From the NCBI RefSeq assembly GCF_900604285.1, contig NZ_UWNY01000001.1, positions 1,121,774 through 1,185,773 on the forward strand: a DNA stretch of 64,000 bases, in the 5' to 3' direction. The first letter of the stretch is position 1. Each line of letters opens with the position of its first letter. The notes beneath the pieces were generated by a model. That model had not been told where the DNA came from. It saw only the letters and a program-made list of their open reading frames with translations, and did not search any database. The translations under genes and the position numbers were made by a program. Below are positions 56,099-63,613 of the stretch, piece by piece. Source of the stretch: Varibaculum vaginae (GTDB taxonomy: Bacteria > Actinomycetota > Actinomycetes > Actinomycetales > Actinomycetaceae).

Positions 56099-56254
56099 AG
56101 ATAATATTCCTTTTCCGGTACTTTCAAGTATCCCTAATATAACCAGGCTACCAGGTAAAGTAGTTGCAAATCATCAGGATATAAAATAGCTTTCGAATTT
56201 CTCGATAATGCTCAGGTCGCTTGGAGAAAGACCCCACTCATAAAAAATCCCGGT

Positions 56255-57847
56255 ATGCTGGGATATGTGAATGAATCAAGTCCTGATTGGGTACGTCCTG
56301 TCCTTGTTTTCGATATGGGTGCGCAAACCGCCCAACTGATTGCGCGGCGGGTGCGGGAAGCCCATATCTATTCTGAAATTGTGTCTCCGAAACTATCTGC
56401 CGAGCAGATTTTGGCGAGAAAACCCCTGGCATTAATAGTTTCCGGGGGGCCGAACTCCGCATACGCAGAGGGTTCTCCCCATATCGACCCGCAGCTTCTA
56501 GACAGCGGAGTACCAATATTGGGAATCTGCTACGGATTCCAGATGCTCACCCAGATGCTGGGGGGTAAGGTTGCGAGCGCGGGGCGCCAAGAATACGGCA
56601 AGGCTGAAGCGAAAGTCGCTACCGACTGTCCTTTGTTCGCGGATACACCAGCTGAGCAAGTGGTTTGGATGTCGCACAATGACGAGGCCAAAGCGCTCCC
56701 GGAGGGCGCAAAAGTGGTGGCCAGCTCGCCCGGGGCCGAGATTGCCGCTTTCGAAATTGAGGGGCGTCCCATTTGGGGAGTGCAATGGCATCCCGAAGTG
56801 CGTCATAGTGAATACGGCAGTCAGCTAATTAAAAATTTCCTGTACAAGGCGGCAGGACTGGAGCCTAACTGGGATTCGCACTCGATTACCGAACATCAGA
56901 TTCACCAGATTCGCGAGCGGGTTGGCAATGCTCGAGTGATTTGTGGGCTTTCCGGGGGAGTTGACTCCTCAGTTGCTGCTGCCCTGGTACATCGGGCAGT
57001 AGGTGATCAGCTTACCTGTATTTTTGTAGATCACGGTTTGCTGCGTGCGGGTGAGCGGGAACAGGTTGAACGCGACTACGCGGCCTCCAGCGGGGTAAAG
57101 ATCGTGACCGTGGATGAATCTGAACGCTTTCTGAATGCTCTTGCCGGGGTGAAAGAGCCGGAGCAAAAGCGTAAGATCATCGGCCGAGAATTTATTCGGG
57201 CTTTCGAGGACGCGCAGCGTGCCCTGGTGAAAGAAGCCGGAGAAGCCGGAGAAGAAATTAAGTTCCTGGTGCAAGGAACTTTGTATCCGGATGTTGTGGA
57301 ATCTGGCGGGGGAGAAGGCGCTGCCAATATCAAGTCTCACCATAACGTTGGGGGGCTGCCCGACGATCTTTCCTTTGAGCTTATTGAACCGCTACGTAGC
57401 CTATTTAAGGATGAGGTACGCGCTCTAGGAATAGAACTGGGATTGCCCGAAAATCTGGTGTGGCGTCAGCCGTTCCCCGGTCCCGGCTTAGGGGTGCGGA
57501 TTCTGGGCGAGCTTACTAAAAAGAATCTAGATATTTTACGTGCTGCTGACCTTATAGTTCGCGAGGAATTAACTACTGCCGGGCTTGACCGCCAGATTTG
57601 GCAATGCCCGGTGGTATTGCTGGCAGATGTTCGCAGCGTGGGAGTACAGGGTGATGCCCGTACCTATGGGCATCCGATAGTGATTCGTCCTGTCGTGACC
57701 GAGGATGCAATGACCGCCGACTGGTTCCGGTTGCCTTACGAGGTGTTAGAGAGGATTTCTAACCGCATCACCGGGGATGTTCCCGAGATTAACCGGGTAG
57801 TGCTGGATTGCACCTCGAAGCCCCCGGGGACCATCGAGTGGGAGTAG
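56255..57847 (+). CDS. guaA: GMP synthase (glutamine-hydrolysing)
   Basis: 530 residues. A class I glutamine amidotransferase domain (nucleophile Cys in GICYGFQML, about residue 92; WHPEV near 175) is followed by the ATP pyrophosphatase domain with [12 protein letters not shown] (about 232) and the dimerisation domain ending PPGTIEWE, the normal C-terminus. It aminates XMP to GMP. The ATG 56255 has no strong ribosome site; a GTG at 56267 with GGGA before it is a possible alternative. The last bases border a foreign element, and the coding sequence is kept intact at the junction. Confidence 0.93.
   Translation: MLGYVNESSPDWVRPVLVFDMGAQTAQLIARRVREAHIYSEIVSPKLSAEQILARKPLALIVSGGPNSAYAEGSPHIDPQLLDSGVPILGICYGFQMLTQMLGGKVASAGRQEYGKAEAKVATDCPLFADTPAEQVVWMSHNDEAKALPEGAKVVASSPGAEIAAFEIEGRPIWGVQWHPEVRHSEYGSQLIKNFLYKAAGLEPNWDSHSITEHQIHQIRERVGNARVICGLSGGVDSSVAAALVHRAVGDQLTCIFVDHGLLRAGEREQVERDYAASSGVKIVTVDESERFLNALAGVKEPEQKRKIIGREFIRAFEDAQRALVKEAGEAGEEIKFLVQGTLYPDVVESGGGEGAANIKSHHNVGGLPDDLSFELIEPLRSLFKDEVRALGIELGLPENLVWRQPFPGPGLGVRILGELTKKNLDILRAADLIVREELTTAGLDRQIWQCPVVLLADVRSVGVQGDARTYGHPIVIRPVVTEDAMTADWFRLPYEVLERISNRITGDVPEINRVVLDCTSKPPGTIEWE
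57829..57847 (+). other. Candidate attachment site (attL) at the 3' end of guaA
   Basis: The end of guaA (GAGTGGGAGTAG) is a well-known target for tyrosine-recombinase elements. Foreign DNA with its own integrase begins just beyond it and leaves the guaA product unaltered. Only one end is in the window, so the duplicated core cannot be shown here. Confidence 0.5.
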
Positions 57848-57962
57848 GCTGATAGGGTTCTGACCTGCATTTTTGAGTGCCGCACTGTGCCGCTGAGTTT
57901 CGTTTCGTACGAGAGTCATGGCAAAGCCGCCAGCGATGTTGGTGAGTAAATACGATAACCGA

Positions 57963-57998
57963 GCCTCCGTTCCCGCGTTGGGACGGAGGCTTTTTCTT
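57963..57998 (+). terminator. Rho-independent terminator 116 bases after guaA
   Basis: GCCTCCGTTCCC pairs with GGGACGGAGGC (one bulged base), followed by TTTTTCTTT. If the element starts at the guaA stop codon, this is an element-borne terminator that shields it from guaA transcription; if it starts later, this is the native guaA terminator. Confidence 0.85.
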
Positions 57999-58003
57999 TG
58001 TCG

Positions 58004-58377
58004 TTTTACTCCCTTTCACCTGCGATTTCGCAATTTACTCCCCCGTGTTTCAAGACGGCAAGGCACGGTGCGGCATTCGGAGGAACGGGAGTAAGGATTC
58101 ATCCCAAGTGAGTAGACGCGCGATTTTTGTCTCCGAGAGCCAAACGGGGCCGTTTCGGGGCCTGTGAAACTCAAATCGAACTCAATAGGCTTTTCGGCGG
58201 TCTTCTCACAGCGTTTTCCCAGGTGGTTAATGGGGAGTAAAGAATCTCGCCGCCTCAATGAAAACGGGAGTAACCAGGGGAAATGCCGCGGCGTACTGCC
58301 GCGTGCCGCCGTGTAAGCCACCGCGTCATTTACTCCCCAGGTGCGCCGGAAATGCCTTGGCATGCAATGGGGAGTAA
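58004..58377. repeat. Seven copies of GGGAGTAA in both orientations (candidate integrase arm sites)
   Basis: Forward copies are at 58087, 58233, 58266 and 58370; reverse copies (TTACTCCC) are at 58006, 58035 and 58330. The last two, 58330 and 58370, form a hairpin-like pair (TTTACTCCCCA...TGGGGAGTAAA). A 7/8 match (GGGAGTAG) ends guaA at 57840-57847. By chance about 0.01 copies are expected in 372 bases. Such clusters beside an att core are typical of tyrosine-recombinase arm-binding sites; this reading is an inference. Confidence 0.6.
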
Positions 58378-58465
58378 AAACTCAGCTTACGCAGGCCCGA
58401 GCGGCGCTCGCCGCCTGGTCCACCGTCCTGATTCGGTTGCGTTGATCGCGAAATGCGGAGAGCCG

Positions 58466-58879
58466 CTACAGCGAGGCTTTCCAGTCCTCGTATTCGTCGG
58501 CGTCGATCTTGCCGTTTTCGAGCTGCGCGCGCTTCTCTGCCCACAGTTCGATCGCCATCGCGGCTTTGGGCGCGTGCGGCGCCTTGGGGTTCAGGGAGAG
58601 GCCCGTGCCGTCGGCTGCGGGCACGATGCCGAAGGAGTCCTCGAGCCGCACGAGCAGCGACATGAGGTCGCCCGCAGTCTCGACGCCGTAATCCTTGAGG
58701 GCGTTGACGGACACGCCGAGCGCCGCGGAGATGGACTCGAGCAGCTCGGGCTTCACGGCGCGGATGCCGCTCTCGTAGTGGCGCACGGCCCCCTCGGTCA
58801 GGCCGACCGCCTCGGCGAGCTGCGCCTGCGTCATGCCGCGCGACTTGCGGTACCGCCTTATGTTCTCGCCTACGGACAT
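58466..58879 (-). CDS. XRE-family transcriptional repressor of the element
   Basis: 137 residues from ATG 58879, with GGAGGAGGG six bases upstream; an upstream frame has no ribosome site. The N-terminal helix-turn-helix is MTQAQLAEAVGLTEGAVRHYESG (about residues 16-38), typical of Cro/CI-like regulators. The rest is a short alpha-helical tail (LVRLEDSFGIVPAADG ... GKIDADEYEDWKASL). It is divergent from xis-int and faces an operator region with three GTACG-N5-GTACG repeats, so it is the likely repressor of excision and of itself. Confidence 0.85.
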   Translation of the reverse strand: MSVGENIRRYRKSRGMTQAQLAEAVGLTEGAVRHYESGIRAVKPELLESISAALGVSVNALKDYGVETAGDLMSLLVRLEDSFGIVPAADGTGLSLNPKAPHAPKAAMAIELWAEKRAQLENGKIDADEYEDWKASL

Positions 58880-58910
58880 GAGCCCTCCTCCTGGAATTAC
58901 GTACCAGCAC

Positions 58911-59001
58911 ATCTTATCAGCGTACGCAAATGTACGCAATTCTATTGACAGTACAGATATGTACGTTTACTCTGAATCTGTGAACCGTACGTATCCGTAC
59001 G
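58911..59001. promoter_or_regulatory. Divergent control region with three GTACG-N5-GTACG operators and two promoters
   Basis: Operators lie at 58922-58936, 58951-58965 (first half-site GTACA) and 58987-59001. A rightward promoter is TTGACA (58945-58950), 17 bases, TACTCT; operator 2 fills its spacer. A leftward promoter is TTGCGT (58939-58934), 17 bases, TAAGAT (58916-58911); operator 1 overlaps it. This is a phage-like switch between the XRE repressor and xis-int. Confidence 0.7.
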
Positions 59002-59019
59002 CCATTGATTGGAGGAGCC

Positions 59020-59223
59020 ATGGACGAGAAGGTGGCGAAGACGCCGAGGCCGCACATGCTGGACGCCGACGAGGTCGCGGAGCTGCTGAGGATCAAGAAA
59101 GGCAGCGCCTACGAGGTGATCAGGAAGATAAACGCCGAGCAGGAGGCGCGCGGGCGCGTGGTCATCCGCGGGCGCGTTCGAAGCGACGTCTTCGACGCCC
59201 TGTACTTCCCGGAGGTGGACTGA
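59020..59223 (+). CDS. xis: Excisionase-like helix-turn-helix protein
   Basis: 67 residues from ATG 59020, preceded by TTGGAGGAGCC; a TTG five codons earlier overlaps the ribosome site. The sequence MLDADEVAELLRIKKGSAYEVIRKINAEQEARGRVVIRGRV is a MerR/Xis-like winged helix with a DNA-binding wing, of the type found before integrase genes in Firmicute and actinobacterial elements. The integrase ATG follows its stop by one base. It probably directs excision together with Int. Confidence 0.8.
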   Translation: MDEKVAKTPRPHMLDADEVAELLRIKKGSAYEVIRKINAEQEARGRVVIRGRVRSDVFDALYFPEVD

Positions 59224-59224
59224 C

Positions 59225-60295
59225 ATGCCCGTGTACAAGGACGACGGCAACGGCACGTTCTACGTGCAGTGCTACTACCGCGACGCCCGCGGCTCGAAGC
59301 GCCACAAGACGAAGCGCGGCTTCTCCTCCGAGGTGGAGGCCGCAGTGTGGGAGAGCCAGTTCAAGAGCCTTAACGGCGGGGCCATGGACATGACGTTCTC
59401 CGAGTTCGTCGAGGTGTACGCCTCCGAGGTGAAGCCGCGCATACGCGAGCACACGTGGATCACCAAGGAGTACATCATCAACGACAAGCTCGTGCCGTTC
59501 TTCGGGGACATGCGCATGTGCGACGTGAGGCCGATCGACGTCATCAGGTGGCAAAACGAGCTCACCGAGCACCGGGACGCCGACGGGAAGCCCTGGGCAC
59601 CGACGTACCTGCGCACAGTGAACAACCAGCTCAACGCCATCTTCAACCACGCCGAGCGCTACTACGGCCTCAGCGACAACCCGGTGCGCAGGGTCGACAA
59701 GATAGGCTCGAAGAAGGGCGGCGAGATGCAGTTCTGGACCAAGGACGAGTACCTGAGGTTCAGCGAGGCCGTCATGGACAAGCCTCTCTCATTCCACGCC
59801 TTCGAGCTGCTTTACTGGACGGGCATACGCTGCGGCGAGCTCCTGGCGCTCACGCCGTCCGACTTCATGCTGGAGAGCTCGCGGCTGCGCATCAACAAGT
59901 CGTACCAGAGCCTCAACGGCGTTGACACCGTGACCGACCCCAAGACGCCCAAGTCCGTGCGCACGATCGTCATGCCCGCCTTCCTGCGCGACGAGATGGC
60001 GGACTTCATCGAGATGCGCGACGACGTCGCCCCCGACGAGCGCCTGTTCGCCGTGACCAAGCACTTCCTGGCCCACGAGATGGAGCGCGGGTGCAAGGCG
60101 TCGGGCGTGAAGCGCATCCGCATACACGACATACGCCACAGCCATGTGAGCCTGCTGATAGAGATGGGCTTCTCCGCGCTGGCCATCGCCGAGCGCATGG
60201 GCCACGAGGCGGTGGACATCACCTACCGCTACGCGCACCTGTTCCCCACGAAGCAGGACGAGATGGCCGCCGCGCTCGACGGGGCGAGGGGGTAA
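59225..60295 (+). CDS. int: Tyrosine-recombinase integrase
   Basis: 356 residues. An N-terminal arm-binding domain (GNGTFYVQCYYRDARGSKRHKTKRGF, AP2-like) is followed by a SAM-like core-binding domain (FSEFVEVYASEVKPRIREHTW) and the catalytic domain. The catalytic residues are Arg in TGIRCGELLAL (about 200), HxxR in HDIRHSH (about 300), the second His in ERMGHEAVDITYRYAH and the Tyr just after it (about 335). It integrates or excises the element; the presence of an arm-binding domain fits the octamer cluster near guaA. Confidence 0.92.
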   Translation: MPVYKDDGNGTFYVQCYYRDARGSKRHKTKRGFSSEVEAAVWESQFKSLNGGAMDMTFSEFVEVYASEVKPRIREHTWITKEYIINDKLVPFFGDMRMCDVRPIDVIRWQNELTEHRDADGKPWAPTYLRTVNNQLNAIFNHAERYYGLSDNPVRRVDKIGSKKGGEMQFWTKDEYLRFSEAVMDKPLSFHAFELLYWTGIRCGELLALTPSDFMLESSRLRINKSYQSLNGVDTVTDPKTPKSVRTIVMPAFLRDEMADFIEMRDDVAPDERLFAVTKHFLAHEMERGCKASGVKRIRIHDIRHSHVSLLIEMGFSALAIAERMGHEAVDITYRYAHLFPTKQDEMAAALDGARG

Positions 60296-60300
60296 GAAGG

Positions 60301-60726
60301 ATGCCGTGCGAGAACAGCGCCCGCAAGCGCAGCAAGACGATGGCGTTCCGCTGCACGCCCGAGGAGCGCAAGCTCATATGCGAGATGGCAGCCTGGAGCG
60401 GCATGAACAGGCAGGACTACATCATCGCCAAGCTCACCGATACCCAGGTCGAGGTGAGGCCCTCCGTGAGCGTGCAGAAGGCACTGAGGGACTCGATGGC
60501 GGAATTGGCCAAGGAGGTGCGGCTGGCGGCCTCCTACGGCGAGCTGAGCGAGTCCCTGCAACAGAGAATTGAGCACGTGATGAGGTTCTTCCTAGCGCTC
60601 GGCGAGCCTGTTGACGCGCCGACGGAAGAGACATCGCCACGAACTACGTTTTTGGAAGAGCCGGTTCCATCCGTCATCGATGCGGGTTCCGACACCGCAA
60701 GCATCTTCGAGATGGGACGCAGGTAG
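60301..60726 (+). CDS. MobC-like mobilisation/relaxosome protein
   Basis: 141 residues. The basic start RKRSKTMAFRCTPEERKLICEMAAWSGMNRQDYIIAKL is the ribbon-helix-helix type found in MobC relaxosome proteins. The C-terminal half is acidic and variable. It starts five bases after int, so it is in the same operon. No relaxase gene is in the window, so it would act with one encoded further into the element or elsewhere. Confidence 0.65.
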   Translation: MPCENSARKRSKTMAFRCTPEERKLICEMAAWSGMNRQDYIIAKLTDTQVEVRPSVSVQKALRDSMAELAKEVRLAASYGELSESLQQRIEHVMRFFLALGEPVDAPTEETSPRTTFLEEPVPSVIDAGSDTASIFEMGRR

Positions 60727-60729
60727 GGC

Positions 60730-62433
60730 CTAGCGCCAGACCTCCAACGCCTTGTCCGCAAGCCATTCGGCGCGATCGGCGATATCGCCCTCGTTCCAAG
60801 ACTCCTTCTCTAGGGCGCCGGCCATGGTCGCAAGGCCGGCGGCGCAGAGGGCAAGGCCGTCCTTGTATCCCTTTCCCTGCTTCTTGGTGGGCCAATCGGC
60901 ATCGCGGATGGAGGCGTTGAGCGAATGCGTGATGATGGCGAGGTTGCCGAGCGTGAGGAGCTTCCGGTCCCTTCGCGTGGCAGCCTCATCGTCGAGGGCT
61001 CCCCATTTGTTGCGCCACTTCTTGGGCATCATGTGCTCGAGGGTGTACTGGTTGAACCCGAGCAGGGCCGTGCTGCTCATGCCCGGACGAATGGCGCTTT
61101 CCAGCAGATAGAGGACGCCCTTGGACTGGAGGTTGTACAGACACGATTCCTCGAATGCCGCTCGAACCTCGGCGTCGCCGGGCATGTACGTCGTCGCCTC
61201 GTCATTGGCTTCGAGAGCCTTCCTCAGCGCCTCCGCGTCCTTCACCTCGTTCAAGATCAGCGAGGTGAACAGCCTGTTGTAGTTCTTCGTGGTCGCCTGA
61301 ACCAGCATTCGGCGGACGATGTAGCTCTCAAGCAGGGCGTAGATCTTAGATTCCTCGCTCGAAGACTCCGCGTTCTTTCGAACGTAGAGCACGTACGGGA
61401 TGAGCGTCGAGTTCTTGAGGCCGAATATCAGCACGTTCAGGCGCTCGACGCCGGGGGCGGAGGGGATGTCCGCGTCGCAGCAGCTTGGGTCAAACGTGGA
61501 CTCGAACACCTTGGCATACGCCTTCATGCTGCTGAGGATCTCGTCCTTGTCTCCGTTGCAGTACCTGCCGATGAAATCCTTGTAGGACTGGAAGAGGTTC
61601 GAAGTACGCGAATAGAAGAGCTTGTCCTCGGTCGTGACGCCACGCCTCTTGTCCTGGACCAGAATCTGGAGGAACGCGTCGAAGAAGAGGTCGACGAGCG
61701 TGCGCTTGATGCGCCCGGTAACGATCTCCTGCTCCCAATACTCCCTCTTCTCAGCCGTGGGCTCGAAGACGTCTTCCCAGCACTCCTTGAACGCCTGCTC
61801 GTTCTCGCGGTTGAAGAAGTAGTTCTTAAGGAGCTCCGCCGTCGTCAGGCGCACCCCGAGCGAGTTGATGGTGTCGAATATCTGCTGCTCGTCCTCGCCC
61901 TCGGTAAGATCGATGCAGACGAACTGGACGTTCGACTTGATCGTGTTCCTGTCGACCTTCTCCGGGTCGATATTCTTGAGGAAGTAGTTGTAGGCAAGGA
62001 CGATGGCCGAGGAGCCCTCGAGGGGTTCGCAGCCCGTGGCGCTGACGACCTTTTCGAAATCCTGCCGGTCGTACTTGCCGTGCCGCAAGGCGACATCGCC
62101 GGTCTCCAGGACGAAATCTCGCTCAAACAAATTGTTGGTGCCGTTTTTTGCACAGAGTGCCTTGAAGAAGATGACCATGGTCGTGAGTCGCTGCTGGCCG
62201 TCGATGACGGTGCGAACCTCGGAGACCTCGGACCAGGTGTTGCCGGAGGAGGCCTGCTTCAGGATGATGGAGCCCAGGAAATAGGGCCGCTTCGAGGCCG
62301 TGACGAACTCCATGTCGCCGAGGAAACGCTCCCATTGCTCTTCTCCCCAGACGTACGCCCTTTGGTAAAAAGGTATTTCGAGCAGGCGCGATCCGTTGAA
62401 CACGCCGCTTATCGTTGCTTTTCCTGCATCCAT
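60730..62433 (-). CDS. GmrSD-like DUF262/DUF1524 protein
   Basis: 567 residues. The N-terminal DUF262 has IPFYQRAYVWGEEQWERFLGD (about 21-40) and the nucleotide-binding-like DGQQRLTTM (about 73-83). A long helical middle follows, then a DUF1524 HNH-type domain with YTLEHMMPKKWRNKWG (about 465-480). This single-chain layout is that of GmrSD, a type IV restriction system attacking modified DNA, and of related defence nucleases. It is the last gene of the minus-strand operon behind DUF4238 and Res, and is convergent with the MobC-like gene (three bases apart). Confidence 0.85.
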   Translation of the reverse strand: MDAGKATISGVFNGSRLLEIPFYQRAYVWGEEQWERFLGDMEFVTASKRPYFLGSIILKQASSGNTWSEVSEVRTVIDGQQRLTTMVIFFKALCAKNGTNNLFERDFVLETGDVALRHGKYDRQDFEKVVSATGCEPLEGSSAIVLAYNYFLKNIDPEKVDRNTIKSNVQFVCIDLTEGEDEQQIFDTINSLGVRLTTAELLKNYFFNRENEQAFKECWEDVFEPTAEKREYWEQEIVTGRIKRTLVDLFFDAFLQILVQDKRRGVTTEDKLFYSRTSNLFQSYKDFIGRYCNGDKDEILSSMKAYAKVFESTFDPSCCDADIPSAPGVERLNVLIFGLKNSTLIPYVLYVRKNAESSSEESKIYALLESYIVRRMLVQATTKNYNRLFTSLILNEVKDAEALRKALEANDEATTYMPGDAEVRAAFEESCLYNLQSKGVLYLLESAIRPGMSSTALLGFNQYTLEHMMPKKWRNKWGALDDEAATRRDRKLLTLGNLAIITHSLNASIRDADWPTKKQGKGYKDGLALCAAGLATMAGALEKESWNEGDIADRAEWLADKALEVWR

Positions 62434-62484
62434 CCTTAAAGCCCTATCTATCCTTTGCGGTTATTGCTGGCGGGGTCAATTTTA

Positions 62485-63612
62485 TCAATACGCTGCTTGA
62501 CCCTTTAATGTTCCCGGTCCTTGCCGTCTTCTCCCCAGAAGGTGCTCGAAGATGATGCGCAGGTCCTCGTCATCAAGGCAGCCGCCCTCGAGGCAGCCAC
62601 GGTCGATGGTATCGATCATCGTCTGCCCCTTCTTCTTCGAGCGGTCGTAGATCACTATGTCGAGGGATAGCTCCCTGCCGTCGCGCGTGAACATCTCGTG
62701 CATGAATTCGGCACTGTTCGCTTGACTCCAATCGCGTACCGCGTGCTCGAGCGGGCCGCTTCCCCTCGATATGGCGACATCCCAATGCTCGCAGTTAAGC
62801 AGAAGAAGTCGGTTCATGAACTCGACGCCCGAAAAACCGAGTCTCGCAAACGGCGGAAATAGAGGGTCATCTGAAAAGACCGCAGCATACTCACTGCTCA
62901 ACGGCATATACGCGAGATGAAAATCGTACGAGTCGTCCTCGGGCCCGATGATGAACATAGGCATCGACGTCGTAACGAACCCTGAGCCGACGGGTGCCCT
63001 AAGGATGGAGAAGCTCTTCTCAAAAAAAGCCTTTCGAATACGGTTAACTGGCACAATATCATCGTTGGAGAAGAGCATGGTTGCGGCGGCGGCAAGCTCG
63101 ACCACCGCTTGGGAATCCCCGCGCCAATCCGACCAATCGAGCAAGCCGAGCTCATAGGGTGTCAGATGAACGTTTCTGAGCAGCTCTTCGGCAGTCTCGC
63201 GTGACCATTTCTTGTCGACGCGCATACTGATAGGGTGCCGGACGATGATATTTGCCGCCAGCTCGCAAACGGCGGCTTTCCCATCAGAATACCCTTCGTC
63301 TTCGCACTGGTCTTCTTTCTGGCGTTCCAAAAAGCGATCGTAAAGCGGCGCGATGCGGCTCTCGAGCTCAGATAGCTTAACCTCGATGAGGTTCTGCGCA
63401 TAGAATCTGTCTGTCGCATCGCCTGTCGCATCGGCATGCTCGACCTCATAAAGATCGCGCATGCTGCAAAGGTTCTCGCAATTCGTGCGGAAGAAGGAGC
63501 CCTTCTGTCTGCTGTAGGCATGAAGCTGCCCGGAGGAATCCGCGAAATGGCGCAGGTAGAACCGCGGCACCCAGTGCTGCTTTCGCGTCATCTTTCCGGG
63601 CAGCTTCGACAT
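62485..63612 (-). CDS. DUF4238 protein
   Basis: 375 residues. The opening TRKQHWVPRFYLRHFADSSGQLHAYSRQKG is the DUF4238 hallmark; the rest is alpha-helical with no known catalytic motif. DUF4238 genes are scattered among bacteria, often on mobile DNA and in defence regions; no function is established. It starts one base after the end of the type III restriction gene and lies 51 bases before DUF262 on the strand, which supports a shared role. Confidence 0.85.
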   Translation of the reverse strand: MSKLPGKMTRKQHWVPRFYLRHFADSSGQLHAYSRQKGSFFRTNCENLCSMRDLYEVEHADATGDATDRFYAQNLIEVKLSELESRIAPLYDRFLERQKEDQCEDEGYSDGKAAVCELAANIIVRHPISMRVDKKWSRETAEELLRNVHLTPYELGLLDWSDWRGDSQAVVELAAAATMLFSNDDIVPVNRIRKAFFEKSFSILRAPVGSGFVTTSMPMFIIGPEDDSYDFHLAYMPLSSEYAAVFSDDPLFPPFARLGFSGVEFMNRLLLLNCEHWDVAISRGSGPLEHAVRDWSQANSAEFMHEMFTRDGRELSLDIVIYDRSKKKGQTMIDTIDRGCLEGGCLDDEDLRIIFEHLLGRRRQGPGTLKGQAAY

Positions 63613-63613
63613 C

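Noticed and set aside
58326-58910. 194-codon minus-strand frame overlapping the XRE repressor
   Set aside because: It is an arginine-rich shadow of the XRE gene in a GC-rich stretch; the XRE frame has a helix-turn-helix and a good ribosome site.
60925-62439. 504-codon open frame on the plus strand opposite the DUF262 gene
   Set aside because: It mirrors the third-position GC bias of the minus-strand DUF262/DUF1524 gene, which has clear family motifs; the antisense protein has no recognisable motif and no ribosome site.
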